Shown: positions 43,783 to 51,550 of the stretch, piece by piece
Position numbering within the stretch: position 1 is the stretch's first letter
How the letters are laid out: the number at the start of each line of letters is the position of its first letter
DNA from: Pseudomonas vranovensis DSM 16006
GTDB taxonomy: Bacteria; Pseudomonadota; Gammaproteobacteria; Pseudomonadales; Pseudomonadaceae
Length of the DNA stretch: 64,000 bases
Assembly: GCF_000425805.1 (NCBI RefSeq)
Contig: NZ_AUED01000018.1
Span: 1 to 64,000 of the forward strand
Reading direction: 5' to 3'
Made by a program: the position numbers and the translations under genes
The notes under the pieces: generated by a model
Database searches by the model: none
Seen by the model: only the letters and a program-made list of their open reading frames with translations
Told to the model about the DNA's origin: nothing

Positions 43783-44022
43783 TCAGATTACCGAGCCTGG
43801 CTCGGTGGTCTTGAGGTGCCTGCGACCATCCACCGCACCCGCTACAGTGAGGGCGTCGGCTTCCGCTTCGGTGATTGGAATGCGTTCGCCGGCAAGCTCG
43901 GCCACCGACATGCGCAACTGTTCATCGGTCACCACGGTGACATCGCTGGCGGCTCCCTGGATGTGCAGGTCGTCGCTGATCAGGGTGCAGCGTTGGTTGG
44001 TTTCGTCGATTTCAATGGGCAT
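43783..44022 (-). CDS. Small DUF3203-like protein
   Basis: A 79-residue acidic protein beginning MPIEIDETNQRCTL and ending near TTEPGSVI, without signal peptide or membrane segment. It resembles the small Pseudomonas DUF3203 family, from memory of its N-terminus. Function is unknown. The ATG at 44022 has GGAG about nine bases upstream; a GTG at 44037 is an alternative. It is read away from mgtC, with a divergent gap of about 140 bp. Confidence 0.6.
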   Translation of the reverse strand: MPIEIDETNQRCTLISDDLHIQGAASDVTVVTDEQLRMSVAELAGERIPITEAEADALTVAGAVDGRRHLKTTEPGSVI

Positions 44023-44160
44023 GCTCGCGTTCTCCACACGTGGGGCTTACTGCTGTGACCCTAGGGTGGGGATGGTTGCTGTGGTTAACCGATCAGCGGT
44101 CGGAGTATTAGTGGCCTGGTTGGCGGTCCATCCTGAAACAGTCCTTTCGCGGAGCACGCC

Positions 44161-44694
44161 ATGGACGCCTGGTGGCATCAAGTCTGGGTAACACTGGTGG
44201 CCGAGTTCGCTGACATCAACGATGCCAAACAACTGACCCAGGTAACGGTGCGCATGCTCATGGCTGCCCTGCTCGGCGGCATCCTCGGTTTTGAGCGCGA
44301 GCTCAAGGGCAAGGCCGCCGGGGTACGCACACATATGCTGGTGGCGATGGGCGCCGCCCTGTTTGTGCTGGTGCCACGCATGGCTGGGGTCGACGATGCC
44401 GCGCTCAGCCGGGTGATCCAGGGCATCGTTGCAGGCATTGGCTTCCTGGGTGCAGGCACCATCCTCAAAGGCCATCATCAGGCGCTTAGCCACGTCAAAG
44501 GGCTGACCACGGCGGCGGGTTTGTGGATGACGGCGGCCATTGGTGTGGCGGCGGGCATGGGCCGCGAAGCAACGGCGGTGATCAGCACACTGTTGGCATT
44601 GCTGGTGCTGGGCATGATGCCGTGGGTGGTGGATCGCTTCGAGAAGGAGGACGAGGAAGATGAGGACGAAAACGAGGAGGGCAGGAAGCACTGA
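44161..44694 (+). CDS. MgtC/SapB family membrane protein
   Basis: A 177-residue inner-membrane protein with four to five hydrophobic segments. The MgtC signature is clear: MLMAALLGGILGFERELKGKAAGVRTHMLV (in parts), ALFVLVPR, and IVAGIGFLGAGTILK. The C-terminus is very acidic (KEDEEDEDENEEG region), with no ACT domain, so this is the short form. MgtC proteins relate to Mg2+ homeostasis and intramacrophage survival, or modulate the F-ATPase. In P. putida KT2440 I recall an MgtC-family gene on one side of crcY. A hairpin at 44693-44714 follows the stop. Confidence 0.92.
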   Translation: MDAWWHQVWVTLVAEFADINDAKQLTQVTVRMLMAALLGGILGFERELKGKAAGVRTHMLVAMGAALFVLVPRMAGVDDAALSRVIQGIVAGIGFLGAGTILKGHHQALSHVKGLTTAAGLWMTAAIGVAAGMGREATAVISTLLALLVLGMMPWVVDRFEKEDEEDEDENEEGRKH

Positions 44695-45048
44695 GGGGAG
44701 CCGAAGCTCCCCTCAAAGATTGTTGCGTGCTCTTTTTTTGTTATTGGAGGGCGGTCTATTGTTGTTTTTGGCAACCGTTGCCTCTTGAAACGGGCGATCC
44801 CCATCCGGGATCAAGAGCAAACGTATTTTTTTGAGCGCTGATCTACTCTCATCATTGCTGATCCAACCGTGACCATCGCTACCTTGGGGTAGTTTTATTG
44901 TTTTTTGTCAGGTTGCGGGGCACGCCCCGGGAAAGCACATCCTCTCCAAAAAAATCTGTTAGCTGCGTCTCTGCCGTGTTGTTCTTGTTATGTCAGAGTC
45001 GTTACGTCTTATTTTTATTGGTGTGTCACAGTTTTTATTGTTCTTGTG
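44690..45048 (-). ncRNA. crcY: CrcY-type small RNA (Hfq/Crc decoy)
   Basis: The 535-bp gap holds no convincing gene but a minus-strand transcript can be read from it. It has a sigma-54 promoter (45059-45075), a predicted start near 45048 and a UUCG-capped hairpin at its 3' end, giving about 358 nt. CrcY and CrcZ are close to 368 nt from memory. The RNA would contain many AAnAAnAA catabolite-activity motifs, as at 44738-44745, 44759-44766, 44895-44902, 44980-44987, 45009-45019 and 45032-45045. These bind Hfq-Crc and relieve catabolite repression. The mvaB and mgtC flanks match the crcY locus of P. putida. The exact ends are inferred. Confidence 0.85.
44693..44714. terminator. Shared hairpin at the ends of mgtC and crcY
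   Basis: GAGGGGAGC (44693-44701) pairs with GCTCCCCTC (44706-44714). On the minus strand the loop is TTCG closed by C-G, an extra-stable tetraloop. It overlaps the mgtC stop codon region by two bases and would end crcY. T runs are lacking on both sides. Confidence 0.7.
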
Positions 45049-45058
45049 CCAAAGACAT

Positions 45059-45075
45059 AGCAGGTGCCGTGCCAA
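45059..45075 (-). promoter_or_regulatory. Sigma-54 promoter of crcY
   Basis: On the minus strand TTGGCACGGCACCTGCT fits the sigma-54 consensus TTGGCACG-N4-TTGCT at nearly every position. The GG (45073-45072) and GC (45061-45060) are 12 bp apart, as required for the -24/-12 elements. The start would be near 45048, just before the first catabolite-activity motifs. Confidence 0.85.
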
Positions 45076-45155
45076 CTTTTAAAAACCTAATAAAATCAAT
45101 GGTTTATCTTTTTTGGCGGGAAAGAGGGGCGAGAGAATTTGTCGATTTGTTTCCG

Positions 45156-45220
45156 TGTTACCCGGATTTTTGCTGAAAACTGCGGGGGCGGTAACACTCA
45201 GGCCTCCTGCCTGCTGTTAC
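45156..45220. promoter_or_regulatory. TGTTAC/GTAACA sites upstream of crcY, putative CbrB enhancer
   Basis: Three half-sites occur: TGTTAC (45156-45161), GTAACA (45191-45196) and TGTTAC (45215-45220). They lie 80-150 bp upstream of the sigma-54 promoter, a normal enhancer distance. TGTTAC/GTAACA is the half-site pair I recall for CbrB, the activator of crcY and crcZ. Spacings here (29 and 18) differ from the reported N14, so the assignment is tentative. Confidence 0.5.
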
Positions 45221-45224
45221 CGCC
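45187..45224. terminator. Inverted repeat downstream of mvaB
   Basis: GGCGGTAACA (45187-45196) pairs with TGTTACCGCC (45215-45224). It begins six bases after the mvaB stop and could end that transcript. Its arms also contain two of the CbrB-like half-sites, so it may have a double role. Confidence 0.5.
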
Positions 45225-45229
45225 GCCTT

Positions 45230-46129
45230 TCACACCGCGTTACGGGCGCGCGCCACACGCGAGCCGTTCGCACGACCCAGCACGTTGCTGATGCGCTGGC
45301 CGGCGAGGATCAATTGCTCAAGGTCGATGCCGGTTTCGATACCCAGGCCCTGGAGCATGTACAGCACGTCTTCACTGGCCACATTGCCGCTGGCGCCCTT
45401 GGCATATGGGCAGCCGCCCAGGCCTGCCACCGAACTGTCGAACACCTGGATACCTTCCAGCAGGCTGGCATAGACGTTGGCCAGGGCCTGGCCGTAGGTG
45501 TCGTGGAAGTGTCCGGCCAGTTGCGCGCGGGGCACATGGGCAGCGACCACCTCGAACAGCCGGCGGGTAGCCCCCGGCGTACCGGTGCCGATGGTGTCGC
45601 CCAGCGACACTTCATAGCAGCCCATCTCGAACAGCTCGCGTGCCACCGGTGCCACCTGTTCGGCTTTTACCGCGCCTTCGTAGGGGCAACCCAGCACGCA
45701 GGACACATAACCGCGCACCCGCACACCCTGCTCGCGAGCGGCATCCATGATCGGCACGAAGCGCTGCAGGCTCTCGTCGATGGAGCAGTTGATGTTGCGC
45801 TGCGAGAAGGCTTCGGAGGCTGCGGCGAACACGGCCACTTCCTTGACGCCGGCTGCCAGTGCGTCTTCAAAACCGCGCAGGTTGGGGGCCAGGGCGGCAT
45901 AGGTAACGCCGGGCTTTTGCTGGATCTGGGCGAACACCTCGGCGGAGCCGCCCATCTGCGGTACCCACTTGGGTGAAACAAAGCTGCCCACTTCTATATA
46001 GGAGAGGCCTGCCGCGGTCAGGTCATCGACCAGTCGGACCTTGTCCGCCACGCTGATGGGCTGGGCTTCGTTCTGCAGGCCGTCGCGGGGGCCGACTTCG
46101 ACCAGGCGAACGTTTGAAGGCAATGACAT
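45230..46129 (-). CDS. mvaB: Hydroxymethylglutaryl-CoA lyase
   Basis: A 299-residue lyase of the HMGL/DRE-TIM family. It cleaves HMG-CoA to acetyl-CoA and acetoacetate, the last step of leucine catabolism. The catalytic motif is VGPRDGLQNE near the N-terminus. The family signature SVAGLGGCPYAKGASGN holds the catalytic cysteine, and HFHDTYGQALAN holds metal-binding histidines. It follows a LiuR-like regulator gene by 18 bp, in one operon. The other liu genes are not in the window. Confidence 0.95.
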   Translation of the reverse strand: MSLPSNVRLVEVGPRDGLQNEAQPISVADKVRLVDDLTAAGLSYIEVGSFVSPKWVPQMGGSAEVFAQIQQKPGVTYAALAPNLRGFEDALAAGVKEVAVFAAASEAFSQRNINCSIDESLQRFVPIMDAAREQGVRVRGYVSCVLGCPYEGAVKAEQVAPVARELFEMGCYEVSLGDTIGTGTPGATRRLFEVVAAHVPRAQLAGHFHDTYGQALANVYASLLEGIQVFDSSVAGLGGCPYAKGASGNVASEDVLYMLQGLGIETGIDLEQLILAGQRISNVLGRANGSRVARARNAV

Positions 46130-46147
46130 GGCGCGGTTCCTCAGGGC

Positions 46148-46549
46148 TCAATGGCTGTTTTTCTGATTGTTCAAGGTGGCGGCCAGCGCTTGTTCACAGC
46201 GCTCTTCGGCGGTGTCCAGCTCCAGCTGCATCTGCTGGATGTCGAGCAGTTGCTGTTCGAGCTGGGCGCGACGTTCGGCAATCTTGGCCAGCATGCTGTG
46301 CAGCTGTTTGAGGTTGCCACTGGTGGGGTCGTAGAGTTCGATCAACTCGCGGCACTCGGCCAGCGAGAAGCCGATGCGCTTGCCGCGCAGGATCAGTTTG
46401 AGGCTGACCTTGTCGCGCGCTGAATACACTCGCTCAAGCCCCCGGCGTTCAGGGCTGAGCAAGCCCTGTTCTTCGTAGAAGCGGATGGCACGGGTGGTGA
46501 TGTCCAGCTCGCGGGACAGATCGGAGATGCTGTAGGTCTGGCTGCTCAT
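46148..46549 (-). CDS. liuR: MerR-family regulator, LiuR-like
   Basis: A 133-residue MerR regulator. The winged HTH (YSISDLSRELDITTRAIRFYEEQGLLSPERR, in parts) is at 5-40, then an effector-linked coiled coil of about 50 residues (LHSMLAKIAERRAQLEQQL). There are no metal-binding cysteines in the usual positions. Proximity to mvaB points to LiuR, regulator of leucine/isovalerate utilisation. A palindrome upstream resembles LiuR operators. The gene precedes mvaB by 18 bp. Confidence 0.85.
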   Translation of the reverse strand: MSSQTYSISDLSRELDITTRAIRFYEEQGLLSPERRGLERVYSARDKVSLKLILRGKRIGFSLAECRELIELYDPTSGNLKQLHSMLAKIAERRAQLEQQLLDIQQMQLELDTAEERCEQALAATLNNQKNSH

Positions 46550-46591
46550 TGCTTGGCTCGGAAAAGGGGCATGAGCTAACCTAATTGCACC

Positions 46592-46607
46592 TTTACGTAT
46601 ACGTCAA
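46592..46607. promoter_or_regulatory. Putative LiuR operator
   Basis: TTTACGTATACGTCAA is a near-perfect palindrome (TTnACGTATACGTnAA) located 43-58 bp upstream of the MerR-family gene. It resembles the LiuR motif I recall (TTTACG-N-CGTAAA type). Autoregulation of the liuR-mvaB operon is the simplest reading. Confidence 0.6.
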
Positions 46608-46611
46608 GCTG

Positions 46612-46632
46612 TGGGGCGGGCTTGCCCCGCGA
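46612..46632. repeat. Short REP-type palindrome
   Basis: GGGGCGGGCTTGCCCCGC has paired GCGGGG and CCCCGC-type arms of the common Pseudomonas REP form. It lies between the LysR gene end and the LiuR-like operator. It may also act as the LysR gene terminator. Confidence 0.55.
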
Positions 46633-46638
46633 AAAGGT

Positions 46639-47571
46639 CTACACCTCAGCCTTGGCAGCGCACTCATCCTGCGCTACCACCGCCTGGCACAACTCGATGA
46701 TCTGCTCGCGCATCCAGCGGTTGGCCGGGTCCTGGTCGGTGCTTTCGTGCCAGTACAGGTGGGTTTCCAATGGCGGCACGTCATTGACCGGCAAGCTCAG
46801 GTAGTTGAGCTGGTGCCGACGAGCGAAACGCTCGGGTACCGTCATGACCATGTCGGTCTGCTGCAGCACCTGGGACGCCATCAGGTAATGCTGAGAACGC
46901 AGGGCTATCTTGCGCTGCACGCCCATCTTGCCGAGTGCCAGGTCGACATAACCCAGGCCGTTGCGCCGGCTGGAAATGTGGATATGGGTAAGCCCCAGGT
47001 AGTCGTCCAGGCTGAGTTTGTCCTTGGTCATCGGGTGGCCCTGGCGCAAGGCGCACACATAGCGGTCCTGCATCAGCTTGACGTGACGTACCTGGGGGTC
47101 GGTGTTGAGCGGTGCATCGACGGCAAAATCCAGGCGGCCGGCAGCCAGTTCCTTGGTGGTCTCGCGGCGCTTGCACAGAAAACTTTCAATGATCACCGCC
47201 GGGGCCAGGCGGCGCAGGCGCTGGAACAGCGGAGGCAGGATCACCGCCTCGGTGAGGTCGGTCATGCTGATGCGAAAGGTCTTGTTGGCCTGCAAGGGGT
47301 TGAAGATGCGGCTCTCTTGCACCGACACGCGCAGCAGCGAAAGGGCATTGCGCACCGGGCCGATGATGTTCTGCGCCATGGGCGTCGGCACCATGCCTTG
47401 GGCGGTGCGCACGAACAGCGGGTCGTTGAAGGTCTCGCGCAGTCGCGCCAGGGCGTTGGACACCGCCGGCTGAGTGATGCCGACGATCTGTCCGGCGCGG
47501 GTCAGGTTGGCTTCGGTGTAAATGGCATCGAAGACGATGAACAGATTCAGGTCGACCTTGCTCAGGTTCAT
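46639..47571 (-). CDS. LysR-family transcriptional regulator
   Basis: A 310-residue LysR regulator. Its N-terminus (LSKVDLNLFIVFDAIYTEANLTRAGQIVGITQPAVSNAL, read in parts) and RLRETFNDPLFVR are those of the NodD/LeuO-like subgroup with degenerate effector domains. It diverges from an acyl-CoA dehydrogenase gene with a gap of 139 bp, and probably regulates it. A 7-bp inverted repeat in that gap may be its site. Confidence 0.9.
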   Translation of the reverse strand: MNLSKVDLNLFIVFDAIYTEANLTRAGQIVGITQPAVSNALARLRETFNDPLFVRTAQGMVPTPMAQNIIGPVRNALSLLRVSVQESRIFNPLQANKTFRISMTDLTEAVILPPLFQRLRRLAPAVIIESFLCKRRETTKELAAGRLDFAVDAPLNTDPQVRHVKLMQDRYVCALRQGHPMTKDKLSLDDYLGLTHIHISSRRNGLGYVDLALGKMGVQRKIALRSQHYLMASQVLQQTDMVMTVPERFARRHQLNYLSLPVNDVPPLETHLYWHESTDQDPANRWMREQIIELCQAVVAQDECAAKAEV

Positions 47572-47640
47572 GGGCGCCGCTCTTGTGGGTGTTATGGGTG
47601 GATCATATATCGGTTATGAATGTTTATACACGCCGAGAAT

Positions 47641-47673
47641 AGACTAGGTGGATTTTGATCGCTGATCTAGTCT
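47641..47673. promoter_or_regulatory. Inverted repeat in LysR/acyl-CoA dehydrogenase divergent region
   Basis: AGACTAG (47641-47647) is inverted as CTAGTCT (47667-47673) with 19 bp between. It is 38 bp upstream of the dehydrogenase start. It could be a LysR recognition site, which typically contains T-N11-A; position and symmetry are the only evidence. Confidence 0.35.
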
Positions 47674-47710
47674 CTTCAACAGATCCCCTTTCCACTGAAG
47701 GTACTGCCCC

Positions 47711-48940
47711 ATGGATTTCGCCTATTCACCCAAGGTCCAGGCGTTGCGCGAACGTGTCACGGCGTTCATGGATGCTTATGTCTATCCCGCTGAAGCGGTG
47801 TTCGAGCGTCAGGTCGCCGAGGGTGATCGCTGGCAGCCGACCGCGATCATGGAGGAGCTCAAGAACAAGGCCAAGGCCGAAGGCCTGTGGAACCTGTTTT
47901 TGCCGGAGTCGGAGCTGGGCGCGGGGCTGACCAACCTGGAATACGCCCCCCTGGCCGAAATCATGGGCCGTTCGCTGCTGGGCCCCGAGCCCTTCAACTG
48001 CTCGGCGCCGGACACCGGCAACATGGAAGTGCTGGTGCGCTACGGCAGCGAGGAGCAGAAACGTCAGTGGCTGGAGCCGCTGTTGCGCGGCGAGATTCGT
48101 TCGGCCTTTGCCATGACCGAGCCGGACGTGGCGTCGTCCGATGCCACCAACATGGCGGCCCGCGCGGTGCGCGATGGCGATGAGTGGGTCATCAACGGGC
48201 GCAAGTGGTGGACCTCCGGGGCCTGCGACCCGCGCTGCAAAATCATGATCTTCATGGGCTTGAGCAACCCCGACGGGCCGCGTCACCAGCAGCATTCGAT
48301 GATCCTGGTACCTACCGATACCCCCGGAGTGAAAATCGTCCGTCCGCTGCCGGTGTTCGGTTACGACGATGCGCCTCATGGTCACGCTGAAGTGTTGTTC
48401 GAAAACGTGCGGGTACCCTACGAAAACGTGTTGCTTGGTGAGGGCCGCGGCTTCGAGATTGCCCAGGGGCGCCTTGGCCCTGGCCGTATCCACCACTGCA
48501 TGCGTTCGATCGGTATGGCCGAGCGGGCCCTGGAATTGATGTGCAAGCGCGCGGTGGAGCGCACGGCGTTCGGCCGGCCGTTGGCACGCCTGGGGGGGAA
48601 CGTCGACAAGATCGCCGATTCGCGGATGGAGATCGACATGGCCCGCCTGCTGACCCTCAAGGCCGCCTACATGATGGACACGGTAGGCAACAAGGTGGCG
48701 CGCAGCGAGATCGCCCAGATCAAGGTGGTGGCGCCGAACGTGGCCTTGAAGGTGATTGACCGGGCTATCCAGATCCACGGTGGAGCCGGTGTCAGCGGTG
48801 ATTTCCCATTGGCCTACATGTATGCCATGCAGCGTACCTTGCGCCTGGCCGACGGCCCGGATGAAGTCCACCGGGCGGCCATCGGCAAGTTCGAGGTCGG
48901 CAAGTACGTACCCAAGGAAATGCTCCGCAGCGAGCATTGA
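47711..48940 (+). CDS. Acyl-CoA dehydrogenase (ACAD10/11-like)
   Basis: A 409-residue FAD-dependent dehydrogenase. Motifs include [16 protein letters not shown] (flavin loop), [19 protein letters not shown], and the flavin-binding C-terminus [20 protein letters not shown] with [15 protein letters not shown]. Length and motif wording fit the ACAD10/11-like group of about 400-410 residues. The acyl substrate is unknown. It diverges from a LysR regulator gene. AAGG precedes the ATG, and a strong hairpin follows the stop. Confidence 0.92.
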   Translation: MDFAYSPKVQALRERVTAFMDAYVYPAEAVFERQVAEGDRWQPTAIMEELKNKAKAEGLWNLFLPESELGAGLTNLEYAPLAEIMGRSLLGPEPFNCSAPDTGNMEVLVRYGSEEQKRQWLEPLLRGEIRSAFAMTEPDVASSDATNMAARAVRDGDEWVINGRKWWTSGACDPRCKIMIFMGLSNPDGPRHQQHSMILVPTDTPGVKIVRPLPVFGYDDAPHGHAEVLFENVRVPYENVLLGEGRGFEIAQGRLGPGRIHHCMRSIGMAERALELMCKRAVERTAFGRPLARLGGNVDKIADSRMEIDMARLLTLKAAYMMDTVGNKVARSEIAQIKVVAPNVALKVIDRAIQIHGGAGVSGDFPLAYMYAMQRTLRLADGPDEVHRAAIGKFEVGKYVPKEMLRSEH

Positions 48941-48956
48941 CGGATGACAGGAAAAC

Positions 48957-48982
48957 CTCAGGCCCGCGCATGCGGGCCTGAG
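48957..48982. terminator. Bidirectional terminator hairpin
   Basis: CTCAGGCCCGC (48957-48967) pairs with GCGGGCCTGAG (48972-48982) around GCAT. It lies between convergent genes, 16 bp after the acyl-CoA dehydrogenase stop and directly adjoining the stop codon of the TerC-family gene. The perfect 11-bp stem fits a two-way terminator. Confidence 0.75.
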
Positions 48983-49990
48983 TCATTCATGGTGGCTGGA
49001 ATTGACAGGTTGCGGTGGGCGGTCGCGGGTTTTGAGCAGCGACAGCACTACGCCGCCCGTCAACAGGCCAAGGGTCACGCCGAGTGACAGCAGCGCCGGA
49101 ACCGCTCCGATCAGGCCGTGGTAGAAAATCTTGCCACCGATGAAGATCAGCACCAGGGCCAGGGCATATTTGAGATAGACAAAGCGGTGTATCAGTGCCG
49201 CCAGGGCGAAGTACAAGGCGCGCAGGCCAAGAATCGCGAAAATGTTCGAGGTATAGACAATGAACGGGTCCTGGGTAATGGCAAAGATCGCCGGCACGCT
49301 GTCGACGGCGAATACCAGGTCGGCGAGCTCGATCAGTACCAGGGCCAGGAACAGTGGCGTGGCAAACAGCACGGCCTTGTTCTGCCCGGCTGCCCGGATT
49401 CGCACGAAAAAGCGCGGGCCGTGCAGGTCATCGGTGACACGGATATGGTTGCGGACGAACTTGAGCGCCGGGTTGTTGGCCAGGTCCGGGTGGGTTTCTT
49501 CGCGGCTGAGGAGCATTTTCACCCCGGTGAACAGCAGGAAGGCCCCGAACACATAGAGGATCCAGGCGAATTCCTGAACCAGTGCACTGCCCACGCCGAT
49601 CATGATCGCGCGCAGCACCACCACCCCGAGGATGCCCCAGAACAGAACCCGGTGCTGGTAGAGGCGGGGAATGGAGAAGTAGCTGAAGATCATTGCCATG
49701 ACGAAGACGTTGTCCATGGACAACGACTGTTCGACAAGAAAACCGGTGTAGAACTCCAGGGCACTCTGGGCGCCCAACTCCAGCCAGACCCACCCGCCAA
49801 AGAGCATCCCGACGCTGAAGTAGCCGCTGTACAACAGCAGGCTCTCGCGCATTTCGATGGTGTGGGCCTTGCGGTGCAGTACGCCCAGGTCCAGCACCAG
49901 TAATGTCAGGACGATGCCGATGAATGCCAGCCAGAACCAGGCGCTGGTACCGAGGAAGTCGTTGTCGAGAAATGCCTGTAGAGCCGCCAT
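48983..49990 (-). CDS. TerC/Alx family membrane protein
   Basis: A 335-residue membrane protein with about nine hydrophobic segments. TerC-family motifs are clear: LVEQSLSMDNVFVMAMIFSYF (acidic intramembrane site) and LVLIELADLVFAVDSVPAIFAIT (second acidic repeat). Members such as Alx export manganese or handle other metals. The ATG at 49990 has GGAGGGG upstream; the earlier in-frame ATG (50029) lies in leader sequence. The 5' leader has a hairpin just before the ribosome site. A yybP-ykoY manganese riboswitch is not evident. Confidence 0.9.
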   Translation of the reverse strand: MAALQAFLDNDFLGTSAWFWLAFIGIVLTLLVLDLGVLHRKAHTIEMRESLLLYSGYFSVGMLFGGWVWLELGAQSALEFYTGFLVEQSLSMDNVFVMAMIFSYFSIPRLYQHRVLFWGILGVVVLRAIMIGVGSALVQEFAWILYVFGAFLLFTGVKMLLSREETHPDLANNPALKFVRNHIRVTDDLHGPRFFVRIRAAGQNKAVLFATPLFLALVLIELADLVFAVDSVPAIFAITQDPFIVYTSNIFAILGLRALYFALAALIHRFVYLKYALALVLIFIGGKIFYHGLIGAVPALLSLGVTLGLLTGGVVLSLLKTRDRPPQPVNSSHHE

Positions 49991-50012
49991 GCGCCCCTCC
50001 TTGATTGTCGTC

Positions 50013-50035
50013 GCTGCCTTGAGGATCAAGGCAGC
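50013..50035 (-). promoter_or_regulatory. Leader hairpin upstream of the TerC-family gene
   Basis: GCTGCCTTGA and TCAAGGCAGC form a perfect 10-bp stem with a 3-base loop. It ends 12 bp before the Shine-Dalgarno sequence. It could gate translation or protect the mRNA. No known riboswitch consensus is recognised in the leader. Confidence 0.5.
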
Positions 50036-50164
50036 AGTGACTCCGACATGGCGGCTTGGCAGCCGTCAGAGGGGCCCGGCGTCACAGTTGAAAGACTAGA
50101 CCCGATGACGACCGCAGCCCAACCGGGGCTGTAACAAAAGGTTGCCTACGCAACTCCAGGACAT

Positions 50165-51475
50165 TTAGTACACCCAGACTTCCACTCTCCTATTGCGGAT
50201 ACGGCCTTCTTCAGCCGTGTTGGTGGCCACCGGCAATTCATCGCCCAGGCCGATGATGTCGCGCAGTTCGACTCCGGCCTTGACCAGTTCCCGGCGCACC
50301 GCCATGGCGCGCAGGCGCGAGAGCAGGTCGGCGCGTTGCGGATCGCGCTTGGCATCGCCGAATCCCACCAGCACGGCGCGTTTGTGCAGCTTGCCGTGTT
50401 GGCGCAGAAACTCGACCACCCGCTGCACATCACGTAGCGCTTTGTTGTCCAGGCTGGCATTGCCTTCTTGAAAGCGGAAGTTCACCGACAGGCGCTGGGC
50501 GTTGCGCGCCAGGTCCTGGTAACGCGCCGGCATGTCGGCAGCCGGGGGTACCGGCAAGGCATTTACCTGCTGGCCGACAAAGCCATTGCCGGTCACGATG
50601 GCCTGGCCCTGTGGGCTCTGGGCGAACTCCACCAGCGCCCGGGCCCAGGGGGAGGGGGTGTCCGGCGGCAGGTAGAAGTACAGGCGTCGCGACAGTGGGT
50701 AGTCTTCACTGGCCACCAGCGCTGGGCTTGGCAGCATCGGTCGGGAAGCGCCATCGGCAATCGCCAGGACCTTGGCGCCATGCACCGAGGCCAGGCTGCT
50801 GAAGCCAATGGCCTGGGGGTCGGACTGCACGGCTTTGCTCAGTTGCTCGCTGGACTCGAAGCGCTGGGCGGTGGCGGCCAATGCCAGGCCATTGGCGTCG
50901 AGCACCAGGGCCTTGAATGTTTCGAAGGTGCCTGAGCGATCATCCCGGGCATTCAGGTGGATCGGCCCGTGGCCCAGGCCCAGGGCGTCCCATGTGGTAA
51001 TGCGCCCGGCAAAAATTCCCGCCAGTTGCTCGGTGCTCAGTTGTGGCAATGGATTATCGGGATGGACGATCACCGCCACGCCGTCCAGGCCGATGATCTG
51101 CTCGGCGGTGGCGCTGTTCAAATCGCCCAGCGGAGTGAGCGCGACCAGTTCGCTGGCCTTGATCGGGCGCGAGGCCGCTGCCAGATCAGCCTGGCCGGCC
51201 TTGAGGGCGGCGAAGCCTGTGCTGGAGCCGTGGGCGGCGATGTCGATACGCACGGGGTGGCCATTGCCGTCGTGGGCACTGACCTGGATTTCGTTGGGGA
51301 TCTGGGTCGCGACGATTGAAATGTCGCTGGCGCCTTGTGCGGCCAGTAGCCCTTGCACCAGTGCCGGCGCGAGTACCGCGCCGATCGTGTTGGAACCCTG
51401 GATACGCAACAGGGGCGCCGCGTGGGTAACGAGCGGGAACAGGCACAGCAGGATCAGGCTGAGGTGGCGGAACAT
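50165..51475 (-). CDS. PstS-like phosphate-binding domain fused to OmpA-like domain
   Basis: A protein of about 436 residues with a signal peptide (LFPLVTHA-AP). Residues about 25-290 form a PBP-like phosphate-binding domain: RIQGSNTIGAVLAPALV, the AHGSSTGFAALKAGQADL site, and NARDDRSGTFETF. The C-terminal 120 residues are OmpA-like (NFRFQEGNASLDNKALRDVQRVVEFLRQHG, in parts, then LVGFGDAKRD and RNRRVEVWVY), which would bind peptidoglycan. This would hold the binding domain at the cell wall. No Pst transporter genes are adjacent. The start at 51475 gives the best signal peptide; a GTG at 51487 is possible. Confidence 0.9.
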   Translation of the reverse strand: MFRHLSLILLCLFPLVTHAAPLLRIQGSNTIGAVLAPALVQGLLAAQGASDISIVATQIPNEIQVSAHDGNGHPVRIDIAAHGSSTGFAALKAGQADLAAASRPIKASELVALTPLGDLNSATAEQIIGLDGVAVIVHPDNPLPQLSTEQLAGIFAGRITTWDALGLGHGPIHLNARDDRSGTFETFKALVLDANGLALAATAQRFESSEQLSKAVQSDPQAIGFSSLASVHGAKVLAIADGASRPMLPSPALVASEDYPLSRRLYFYLPPDTPSPWARALVEFAQSPQGQAIVTGNGFVGQQVNALPVPPAADMPARYQDLARNAQRLSVNFRFQEGNASLDNKALRDVQRVVEFLRQHGKLHKRAVLVGFGDAKRDPQRADLLSRLRAMAVRRELVKAGVELRDIIGLGDELPVATNTAEEGRIRNRRVEVWVY

Positions 51476-51550
51476 GCCGGCAGGCACTCTTCAGGCAGAG
51501 GGTGTGCGGCAGATTAAGACAGTGGAATGACAGTTGGATGACACGACTGT

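Noticed and set aside
44898..45176. Possible small protein of 92 codons in the mgtC-mvaB gap
   Set aside because: It overlaps crcY and its promoter on the other strand. Its composition (F, L, S and C rich) is what a T-rich antisense of CA motifs would give.
49991..50160. yybP-ykoY manganese riboswitch before the TerC-family gene
   Set aside because: The conserved GGGGAGUA core and the matching second strand were not found in the leader.
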